Positions 7,968-13,922 of a stretch of DNA of 15,927 nt are shown here, in pieces. Position numbers and translations under genes: made by a program. The stretch's first letter is position 1, and the number at the start of each line of letters is the position of its first letter. This DNA comes from Limiplasma sp045540635. GTDB taxonomy: Bacteria > Bacillota > Clostridia > Christensenellales > Aristaeellaceae. The stretch lies in NCBI GenBank assembly GCA_045540635.1, contig JAZQHO010000056.1:1-15927 (forward strand), written 5' to 3'. The notes below the pieces were generated by a model. The model worked only from the letters and a program-made list of their open reading frames with translations. It searched no databases and was not told where the DNA came from.

Positions 7968-8015
7968 AGCCGCCGTCGGCGAGGCATCACGCCTCGCCCG
8001 GCGGCTTCTGCTTTC
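7968..8015 (+). terminator. Strong hairpin terminator after pnp
   Basis: AGCCGCCG (7968-7975) pairs with CGGCGGCT (7999-8006), and GGCGAGGC (7978-7985) pairs with GCCTCGCC (7991-7998), with a 2-base bulge and loop ATCAC. This 16-bp, GC-rich stem is followed by TCTGCTTTC, only moderately U-rich, so termination may be incomplete. The downstream M16 gene has no obvious promoter of its own. Confidence 0.7.
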
Positions 8016-8038
8016 ATAGCAGGAAAGGAAAACCAAGC

Positions 8039-9304
8039 ATGTTTGATCAGATCATTCTTCCCAATGGGCTCCGTGTGGTGGGGGAGAAGCTTACCCATGT
8101 CCGCAGCTGTACGGTCGGCGTTTGGGTCAAGGTGGGCAGCCGCAATGAGAGCCTGGCCGAAAACGGTCTTTCACACTTTATTGAGCATATGGTGTTCAAA
8201 GGCACCAAAACCCGCTCCGCTCGTGATATCGCCGAAGATATGGATATGGTGGGCGGGCAGCTGAATGCTTTTACCGGCAAAGAGTGCACCTGCTACTATG
8301 CCAAAGTGATCGATGAAGATCTCCGCCTTGCAGTGAATATTCTGTCTGACCTTGCCCTCCGGCCTACCTTTGATGAGAAGGAGCTGAACAAGGAGCGTGG
8401 CGTTATTCTGGAAGAGATCGCCATGGTGGAAGATACACCCGAGGATCTGGTGCATGAGCTGCTGGCTTCCGTCCAGTTTGACGGCAGCCTGAGCCGCCCC
8501 ATTCTCGGCCCGGGTACCAGCATTCGCAACTATACCCGGGAGGATCTCCTCGCTTACTGGCGCAAGCATTATGTTGCCAGAAACATGGTGCTTTCCATTG
8601 CAGGCAACTACGATTGGGATCAGTTCGTAAAGCTGGCAGAGGAATACTTCGATGTTTTCCCTAACCCGGATGGAGAAGAGACCCCGTTTCAGGAGCAGGG
8701 CTACATCCATGAACGTATTTATAAAAAGAAGAATACCGAACAGCTGCATCTCTGTCTGGGCTTCCCCGGCATCGGTGCGGATACCGACGATACCTATCCG
8801 CTGGCAGTATTCAACAATGCCATCGGTGGCGGCATGAGCAGCCGTCTGTTCCAGCGCATCCGCGAGGAGCTTGGCATGGCCTACAGTGTGTACACCTACT
8901 CCAGCAGCTATCACGATGCGGGTGTGTTCAATGTGTATGCGGGCACCACGCCTGCCAACGGCGCTACCGTGCTAAAGGAGATCCAGGAGCAGCTTCGGCT
9001 CTTCCTGAAGGAGCCCATGTCCGACAAGGAGTTTGCCAGCGCCAAGGCACAGCTGCGTGGCGGATTTGTGCTGGGGCTGGAAAGCTCCGGTGGGCGTATG
9101 CAGTCCATCGGCCGCGGCATGCTGCTGCACGGGCGCATGCGTACCCCTGAGGAAGCGCTGGCCAAGATCGATGCCGTTACCCCCGAACGGGTGATGGAGG
9201 TAGCACACCGCATCCTGTCCGCAGAGCCCAGCGCAGCCTTTGTTGGCAGCAATGCGGAAGAGTGTGTCAAGCTGGTGGAGGGGGCCCCCGCTAAAAGGAT
9301 CTGA
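8039..9304 (+). CDS. M16-family (pitrilysin-type) zinc metallopeptidase, MlpA/YmxG-like
   Basis: The 421-residue protein is a member of peptidase family M16, with an inverted zinc motif HFIEH (H46, E49, H50) and a third ligand in LEEI at E126, 76 residues after H50 as usual. GVWVKVGSRNE and VFKGTKTRS surround the active site. The C-terminal half has the second M16 fold with NAIGGGMSSRLFQRIREELGMAYSVY. An intact active site suggests a functional peptidase, not a structural homologue. No signal peptide is visible, so it is probably cytoplasmic. The Bacillus homologue MlpA (YmxG) is also encoded next to pnpA, which supports orthology. The ribosome site is AGGAAAGGAA (8021-8030). The stop TGA overlaps the next ATG by one base (TGATG). 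The substrate is unknown. Confidence 0.93.
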   Translation: MFDQIILPNGLRVVGEKLTHVRSCTVGVWVKVGSRNESLAENGLSHFIEHMVFKGTKTRSARDIAEDMDMVGGQLNAFTGKECTCYYAKVIDEDLRLAVNILSDLALRPTFDEKELNKERGVILEEIAMVEDTPEDLVHELLASVQFDGSLSRPILGPGTSIRNYTREDLLAYWRKHYVARNMVLSIAGNYDWDQFVKLAEEYFDVFPNPDGEETPFQEQGYIHERIYKKKNTEQLHLCLGFPGIGADTDDTYPLAVFNNAIGGGMSSRLFQRIREELGMAYSVYTYSSSYHDAGVFNVYAGTTPANGATVLKEIQEQLRLFLKEPMSDKEFASAKAQLRGGFVLGLESSGGRMQSIGRGMLLHGRMRTPEEALAKIDAVTPERVMEVAHRILSAEPSAAFVGSNAEECVKLVEGAPAKRI

Positions 9305-9924
9305 TGCACGAATCGTACGAAAGCGAGCGAAGAACCATGAGCAGCAAGTATGCAAGGACTACTCTACCCGCAGATTACGAGCTTCTGCGTACCATCGATC
9401 TGGCAAAGAACAAAAAGGAAAGCATGATCGTAAACACGCTCAGCCTTGTGCTGCTTGCGGTAGTATTCGCACTTGGCTTTCTGCTTTTCCCTGATACCGG
9501 CGCCGGAGAGGAAGCCTACCAACCGGTAATGATCGCGGCGCTGTTCGCCTTTATTGTGTACATCATTCTCCATGAAGCGGTGCATGGCGTGTTCATGTGG
9601 TATTTCAGCAAGCAGAAGCCCCATTTCGGCTTCAAGCTGCAATATGCCTATGCCGGCAGCGAGGCGTATTTCTGCCGTACCCCTTATCTGGTCATTGCCC
9701 TCGCCCCTTTTGTGGTCTGGGGTCTGGTATTCGGCGTGATCGCCCTGCTGCTTGATAATGCATGGTTCTGGCTGTTCTGGTTTCTGGAAGCAGCCAATGC
9801 CAGCGGCGCAGCGGGGGATCTGTATGTGTTCTGCACTGTAAGCCGGATGCCGAAGGATGTTCTTGTGCAGGATGACGGCATATCCATGTGTATTTTCGCA
9901 CCCGGCGCTTCGAAAGAAGCATGA
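9304..9924 (+). CDS. DUF3267-type membrane protein, putative zinc metalloprotease
   Basis: This 206-residue protein has about four hydrophobic segments: residues 41-62, 73-100, 126-150 and 153-178. The second carries HEAVH (H90, E91, H94), an HExxH zinc-binding motif inside the membrane. The fourth ends in NASGAAGDLY, where D172 could be a further ligand. This layout matches DUF3267 proteins, which are predicted intramembrane or membrane-associated zincins. The substrate is unknown. ATG 9304 overlaps the stop of the M16 gene and has AAAAGGA just upstream. ATG 9337 is an alternative but has a weaker ribosome site. Translational coupling to the M16 peptidase suggests a shared condition or pathway, but no partner is established. 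Confidence 0.8.
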   Translation: MHESYESERRTMSSKYARTTLPADYELLRTIDLAKNKKESMIVNTLSLVLLAVVFALGFLLFPDTGAGEEAYQPVMIAALFAFIVYIILHEAVHGVFMWYFSKQKPHFGFKLQYAYAGSEAYFCRTPYLVIALAPFVVWGLVFGVIALLLDNAWFWLFWFLEAANASGAAGDLYVFCTVSRMPKDVLVQDDGISMCIFAPGASKEA

Positions 9925-9943
9925 CCTGAATTTGTCAGTTTGC

Positions 9944-9987
9944 AAAACCCCTCCTTTCGGGCAAGATAGCCTGCGAGGAGGGGTTTT
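9944..9987 (+). terminator. Perfect 12-bp inverted repeat: terminator whose 3' arm contains the next gene's ribosome site
   Basis: AAAACCCCTCCT (9944-9955) and AGGAGGGGTTTT (9976-9987) are exact reverse complements. The 20-base loop folds further (CGGGC 9958-9962 with GCCTG 9969-9973). The GC-rich stem ending in TTTT is a typical intrinsic terminator for the pnp/M16/DUF3267 block, and the A/T ends make it symmetric. Unusually, the AGGAGG in the right arm is also the only Shine-Dalgarno for the ATG at 9989, so any transcript arriving from upstream would hide it in the stem. Confidence 0.8.
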
Positions 9988-9988
9988 A

Positions 9989-11011
9989 ATGCAGAGAAGA
10001 AAGCTTGCAGCTCTTGCCGTTGTTCTGACCGGTGGTTTTTTCCTGCAAGGCTGCGCCACTACGGCAGAAACGGAGGAGCCATCTCCCAAACCTACCGGCG
10101 TGGTCATGAAGGCCGATGTGCGGTGGCCATCGGAAAAGCTCAGCACCAAGGAGGACGGCACTCCACTGCTCCGGGTCTATGTTGTAGAGAAGGAAGCAGT
10201 GGAGACTGTAGATCTGGAAACCTATGTGGAAGGCGTTCTGGCAGGCGAGATGAAAAACGACTGGCCGATGGAGGCGCTGAAGGCGCAAGCGATCCTCGCG
10301 CGCACATTCGTGCTGAAGTTTGTGGATGAGAAGCAAAGCAAATACCCTGACGCGGATATTTCTACCGATATAGAAGAAGCACAGGCCTACGATCCTACTG
10401 CCATCAACGACAGGATCCGGCAGGCTGTTGCGGAGACAAGAGGTCAGGTGCTCAGTGCCGGAGGAGAACTGCCCTATGCATGGTTCCATGCCCACAGCGG
10501 TGGCATGACAGAGCACGCAACCACCGGTCTTGGATGGGATGAGGCGGAACCGGCCTACACCACTGTTGTACATGGAAAAGAACCGGAAGCAGTGGAGAGT
10601 GAAAAGGATCAGCAGGCACTGAAGGATGCATGGCGCTGGAAAGCAGCTTTTCCCACTGATGAGTTCGAAGAAGCGCTCCGAAGCCTTGGAGCAGAGGTGA
10701 CTGTGACCGGGGATACCCGCTTGTCCGTTGCGGAAAGAGGGGAGGGCGGGCGTGCAAAGACGATCCGTGTGGGGAACGAGACCGTCGGAGCAGCCGATCT
10801 GCGCATAGCGCTCGGATCCACCAAAATGCGCTCTACGCTGCTCACCTCCCTGAAGGTGCAGGACGGGCAGGTGGTCATGGAGGGCAAGGGCTACGGGCAT
10901 GGTGTAGGCATGAGTCAGTGGGGCGCTTACGGTATGGCAGAAGCGGGCAGCACGGCGCACCAGATCGTAAAACACTTCTTCACCGGTGTTACCGTGGAAA
11001 CCCTGTGGTAA
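9989..11011 (+). CDS. SpoIID/LytB-domain lipoprotein, putative peptidoglycan lytic enzyme
   Basis: The 340-residue product starts with a lipoprotein signal peptide: MQRRK, a hydrophobic core, and lipobox LQGC with C22 as the lipidated residue. After a short linker the SpoIID/LytB domain begins near residue 63. LETYVEGVLAGEM places E87 at the position of the catalytic glutamate of SpoIID. The domain then has LKAQAILARTF, FHAHSGGMTEHA (HSGG near 169-172) and the C-terminal GYGHGVGMSQWGA. SpoIID cleaves glycan strands during engulfment in spore formers, but the domain also occurs in proteins with no sporulation role. Start 9989 is chosen for the signal peptide and the AGGAGG five bases upstream, which is itself inside a terminator stem. 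I found no spo neighbours here. Confidence 0.88.
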   Translation: MQRRKLAALAVVLTGGFFLQGCATTAETEEPSPKPTGVVMKADVRWPSEKLSTKEDGTPLLRVYVVEKEAVETVDLETYVEGVLAGEMKNDWPMEALKAQAILARTFVLKFVDEKQSKYPDADISTDIEEAQAYDPTAINDRIRQAVAETRGQVLSAGGELPYAWFHAHSGGMTEHATTGLGWDEAEPAYTTVVHGKEPEAVESEKDQQALKDAWRWKAAFPTDEFEEALRSLGAEVTVTGDTRLSVAERGEGGRAKTIRVGNETVGAADLRIALGSTKMRSTLLTSLKVQDGQVVMEGKGYGHGVGMSQWGAYGMAEAGSTAHQIVKHFFTGVTVETLW

Positions 11012-11115
11012 TGCTTCCCTGCCTGACAAAGAATTAACATATCCATACGGGCAGGAAAGCAGAACTGTATTGTAGAAATATTCCGGGATAGCATTACTAA
11101 GGAGGAAACGGGCCC

Positions 11116-12159
11116 ATGTATCAGCTCGGTGTATACTTCGGACGCTTTTTGCCGCCTCACCGCGGACATCTGTACCAAATGATCGAGGCTTCCACCAAAT
11201 GCAAGCATCTGGTGGTGGTCATTTCCGATAATGCCGACCAGACCCGGGAGATCTGCAAAGAAGCTGGTCTGCCGGAGATCTCCTACCGCCTGCGCAAGCA
11301 GTGGATCTCTCAGCAGCTGCAGGATATGGATCATATCAGCGTGCGTGTGCTGGACGAGACCGATATTCCGGTCTATCCCTCCGGCTGGGATCTTTGGAGC
11401 CAGCGTATGCGCCAGGTAGTGCCCGAACCCATCGATGCATTCTTCGTAGGCGATATGGAATATGGCGATACACTTGCCACATACTTCCCCGAAGCCACGG
11501 TAGAGCTGTTCGACCCGGCACGCACCCGTTATCCGATCTCCGCTACCGATATCCGCAGCGATATTCTGGGTAACTGGCACTATATTCTTGGTGCGGCGCG
11601 TCCCTTCTTCTCCAAGAAGGTGCTCATAGCCGGTACCGAGAGCTGCGGTAAGACGACCCTTACCAAGTGTCTTGCCAAGCTGTATAACACCTCATGGTCT
11701 GAGGAGGTAGGGCGCTATTACGCCCGTGAGTTCCTTGGCAACGATGAAACCATCTACACCGATGAGGATTTCAGCCGCATTGCACACCTGCAGTACGAGC
11801 AGGACTACCACGCCCTGCGCGCCTGCAACAAGGTATGCTTCTTTGATACCGATGCCACCTATACCGATTACTTCAGCGAACTGTACATGGGTCATCGCAA
11901 CGAGCTTGTGCAGAAGTATATCGACCATACCCGTTACGATCGGCTCATCTATCTGCTGCCGGATGTAAAGTGGGTGGCAGACGGTCAGCGCCTCAACGGC
12001 GACCAGCGCAAACGTCTGGAATTGAACGACCGTTTGCTGAATATGTACCGCGAGCACGGCTTTGGCGATAAGATCGTCATCGTTGGCGGCGATTACAACC
12101 AGCGCCTCACGCAGGCGATCCAACTGGTGGATGAACTGCTCATCGGCATCCGTCCCTGA
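11116..12159 (+). CDS. nadR: NadR-type bifunctional NMN adenylyltransferase / nicotinamide riboside kinase
   Basis: The 347-residue protein has two domains. The N-terminal nucleotidyltransferase contains GRFLPPHRGH at residues 9-18 and PISATDIRSDI near residues 140-150, which fits NMN (or nicotinate mononucleotide) adenylyltransferases of the NadR/NadM type. The C-terminal P-loop kinase has GTESCGKTT near residues 173-181, followed by YAREFLG and the FFDTDATYT segment, matching ribosylnicotinamide kinase. Together they convert nicotinamide riboside to NAD. The N-terminal DNA-binding domain of the enterobacterial NadR repressor is absent, so this should be an enzyme only. AAGGAGG (11099-11105) precedes the ATG by ten bases. 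No transporter gene (such as pnuC) lies beside it in this window. Confidence 0.92.
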   Translation: MYQLGVYFGRFLPPHRGHLYQMIEASTKCKHLVVVISDNADQTREICKEAGLPEISYRLRKQWISQQLQDMDHISVRVLDETDIPVYPSGWDLWSQRMRQVVPEPIDAFFVGDMEYGDTLATYFPEATVELFDPARTRYPISATDIRSDILGNWHYILGAARPFFSKKVLIAGTESCGKTTLTKCLAKLYNTSWSEEVGRYYAREFLGNDETIYTDEDFSRIAHLQYEQDYHALRACNKVCFFDTDATYTDYFSELYMGHRNELVQKYIDHTRYDRLIYLLPDVKWVADGQRLNGDQRKRLELNDRLLNMYREHGFGDKIVIVGGDYNQRLTQAIQLVDELLIGIRP

Positions 12160-12200
12160 GAAAAGGCAGTTATTTCATCCCTCGCAAGAACTTCTCGCAC

Positions 12201-12229
12201 TTGACAGAGCACACCTTTCGCTCTATAAT
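12201..12229 (+). promoter_or_regulatory. Perfect-consensus sigma-A promoter for the 6S RNA gene
   Basis: TTGACA (12201-12206), a 17-base spacer and TATAAT (12224-12229) are all exact consensus. Transcription should start around 12236. No Shine-Dalgarno and coding frame follow closely; the next real start codon is about 250 bases away. Such a strong promoter fits an abundant structural RNA. Confidence 0.92.
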
Positions 12230-12235
12230 ACATCC

Positions 12236-12424
12236 ATGGTTACCTGAAGTGTGCGCCAGTATCCTGTTTTTACCCACATTTCACAAAACGGAGCTCGCGT
12301 TCGTCCGTTGGATGCCATGCCCCCGCGAAATCTCGTGCCAGGGGACGGCAGAAGGCGGCGGTAGAGCACCGGCCTGCTTTACATAGCGGGTGAAAAAATG
12401 GGGTGCAGCGGCACTTTGGGGCTT
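12236..12424 (+). ncRNA. ssrS: 6S RNA
   Basis: 6S RNA mimics an open promoter, binds sigma-70-type RNA polymerase holoenzyme and dampens transcription in stationary phase. The roughly 190-nt transcript folds by eye into the 6S rod. The closing stem pairs 12243-12251 with 12412-12420 (nine consecutive pairs including wobbles) and continues to 12261-12264/12401-12404. A central bubble follows, with a small hairpin on its 3' strand (12373-12377/12386-12390), a known 6S trait. The terminal stem pairs 12289-12296 with 12364-12371 (one mismatch), 12313-12316 with 12347-12350, 12320-12323 with 12341-12344, and a tip hairpin 12324-12328/12333-12337. The strands resemble the E. coli 6S closing region as I recall it (CUGA..UGU.CGC and GCGGCA.CU). 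It sits between a consensus promoter and an intrinsic terminator. The alternative is a cis-acting leader of cmk. Confidence 0.78.
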
Positions 12425-12429
12425 GTGAG

Positions 12430-12463
12430 AGGCTTTCGGCGGTTAGCCGGAAGCCTTTTATTT
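12430..12463 (+). terminator. Intrinsic terminator of the 6S RNA gene
   Basis: AGGCTTTCGGC (12430-12440) pairs with GCCGGAAGCCT (12446-12456), 11 pairs with one G-U, and loop GGTTA. TTTATTT (12457-12463) follows. It ends only 19 bases before the cmk-plsC start codon, and the cmk ribosome site begins right after the T-tract. Any transcription of cmk from upstream must therefore pass through it. Confidence 0.85.
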
Positions 12464-12482
12464 GAAAGGAAAGAAGAAACGT

Positions 12483-13778
12483 ATGTACATCAGCATCGCA
12501 ATGGACGGCCCCGTTGGCGCGGGCAAAAGCACAGTGGCAGACGGTGTAGCCAAAGCACTTGGTATCCTTCATCTGGATACGGGAGCCATGTACCGCGCCT
12601 TTGCGTGGTATGCGCTCCAGCAGGGCGTATCTGTGGATGATGAGCAGGCTCTTTCAGAGCTTACCAAAAAAGCCATGCCCGAAGTAGCCTATGTGGATGG
12701 CGCACAGCGCACCTCCATTGCCGGGCAGGATGTTACCGGCCTGATCCGTACGCCAGAGGTGAGCATGGCTGCCAGCTCTGTTTCGCGTTTTGCTGCCGTC
12801 CGTCAAGCAATGGTCGCCAGCCAGCGTGAGCTTGCCAAGAAGCAGGATGTATTGCTGGATGGCCGCGATATCGGCACTGTCGTACTGCCTGATGCGTGGC
12901 TCAAGATCTATCTGACCGCCCTGCCCGAAGCGCGTGCGCAGCGTCGCTACGACGAAATGATCCGCAAGGGTCAGCAGACCACCTTCGAAGAGGTGCTCGC
13001 CGATGTGATCGCCCGGGATGAGCAGGATATGAACCGCGAGGTGGATCCGCTCCGTCCAGCAGAGGATGCTCAGATCATCGATTCCACCGATATGGATCAG
13101 CAGCAGGTGATCGACAACATCCTTATGCGTATCGATATGCGCAAGGGCAAGAAGCTGGCAAAGCGCGGTGAGCATCTGCCAGTATACCGTTATGGTCTGC
13201 CCATCGTTTCGGCGCTGATGAAACTGCTTTTTCCGGCTACTTTCCACGGTTTGGAGAATGCGCAGCAGGATGCTCCCTGCATTATGATCAGCAACCACCT
13301 CAGCATGCTGGACCCCGTATATCTTGCCATGGCAAACAAGCGCTATCATGTGCGCTTCCTCGGCAAGAAGGAGCTGATCAAGAACCCCCTGCTCAAGTGG
13401 CTCTTCGACAAGCTTGGCATGATCGCTGTGGATCGCCACAATACCGATATGGCAGCCATCCGCTCCTGCATGAAGGTACTGAAGGATGGCAATGTGCTGG
13501 GGGTGTTCCCCGAGGGTACCCGTCACAAGAACGGTGTAATGGAAGATTTGGAGAGCGGTATTGCATTCATTGCCCTGCGCAGCAAGGCAACGCTGCTGCC
13601 CGTGTACCTTTCGGACAAGCCCCGCCTGTTCCGCCGTATCCATGTGTACTGCGGGCAGTGCATCCCTGTTTCCCATCTGGTAAGGAACGGGGGCAATACC
13701 CAGACCTGCAACCAGCTGCTTGCAAACATCACCATGCGCTACCGGGAGTTGGTCAAGCAGCACGAAGAAACCAAGTAA
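12483..13778 (+). CDS. cmk: Fused (d)CMP kinase and 1-acylglycerol-3-phosphate acyltransferase
   Basis: This 431-residue protein joins two enzymes in one frame. Residues 1 to about 217 are cytidylate kinase, which phosphorylates CMP and dCMP: the P-loop is GPVGAGKST (9-17), then LDTGAMYRAF, the LDGRDIGTVV motif (125-134) and RYDEM...RDEQDMNRE. Residues from about 240 are a PlsC-type acyltransferase, which makes phosphatidic acid: NHLSMLD (271-277, catalytic H272 and D277) and FPEGTR (342-347). The linker is basic (RKGKKLAKRGEH). Hydrophobic stretches in the PlsC part suggest peripheral membrane association. I see no ribosome site before the PlsC part, so it is probably made only as a fusion. 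Start ATG 12483 fits the kinase family; an in-frame TTG at 12462 is rejected. cmk and plsC are commonly adjacent to ispH/rpsA in Clostridia as separate genes. Confidence 0.93.
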   Translation: MYISIAMDGPVGAGKSTVADGVAKALGILHLDTGAMYRAFAWYALQQGVSVDDEQALSELTKKAMPEVAYVDGAQRTSIAGQDVTGLIRTPEVSMAASSVSRFAAVRQAMVASQRELAKKQDVLLDGRDIGTVVLPDAWLKIYLTALPEARAQRRYDEMIRKGQQTTFEEVLADVIARDEQDMNREVDPLRPAEDAQIIDSTDMDQQQVIDNILMRIDMRKGKKLAKRGEHLPVYRYGLPIVSALMKLLFPATFHGLENAQQDAPCIMISNHLSMLDPVYLAMANKRYHVRFLGKKELIKNPLLKWLFDKLGMIAVDRHNTDMAAIRSCMKVLKDGNVLGVFPEGTRHKNGVMEDLESGIAFIALRSKATLLPVYLSDKPRLFRRIHVYCGQCIPVSHLVRNGGNTQTCNQLLANITMRYRELVKQHEETK

Positions 13779-13836
13779 AGCTGCAGGCCATCCCTTTGGC
13801 GGGCATGTACAAAACAGCTGTAAAAATTTCTGATAC

Positions 13837-13862
13837 TTTTTTTCTATTTCCGTAGAAAAAAA
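13837..13862 (+). repeat. AT-rich perfect inverted repeat upstream of ispH-rpsA
   Basis: TTTTTTTCTA (13837-13846) and TAGAAAAAAA (13853-13862) are exact reverse complements around TTTCCG. The 144-base gap between cmk-plsC and ispH-rpsA is clearly more AT-rich than its surroundings. No confident promoter was found here; AATAAT at 13887-13892 resembles a -10 but lacks a good -35. The repeat could be an operator, an upstream A/T promoter element, or a weak RNA hairpin. Confidence 0.5.
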
Positions 13863-13922
13863 GAAGGAATTCTAGTTTCGGCAGCGAATAATTACTTTTG
13901 ATATGCTTGAAAGGATGGTTCC

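Noticed and set aside
5600..8098. Very long antisense open frame (over 800 codons) opposite pnp
   Set aside because: It lies opposite a fully convincing PNPase and has low-complexity Gly/Ala/Asp/Leu-rich content with no recognised motif. Long antisense frames are expected where the sense gene has strong GC-rich codon bias.
11012..11115. Promoter ahead of nadR (TTGTAG 11070-11075 with ATTACT 11093-11098; TTAACA 11034-11039)
   Set aside because: The -10 candidates match only three of six positions or the spacing is wrong. A promoter probably exists here but cannot be placed. A weak CCTGCC/GGCAGG hairpin in the gap lacks a T-tract.
12201..12386. Short open frames in the nadR-cmk gap
   Set aside because: No ribosome sites, no recognisable protein, and they overlap the 6S promoter and RNA.
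12236..12463. Riboswitch, T-box, SRP RNA, tmRNA or RNase P RNA as identity of the nadR-cmk RNA
   Set aside because: No T-box sequence, no SRP GGAAG/AGCA domain, no tRNA-like ends or tag frame, no RNase P core (GAGGAAAGUC) were seen, while the rod with a central bubble fits 6S.
13837..13862. T7CTA/TAGA7 repeat as an intrinsic terminator for cmk-plsC
   Set aside because: The stem is almost entirely A/T and is followed by A-residues, not a T-tract, on the + strand.
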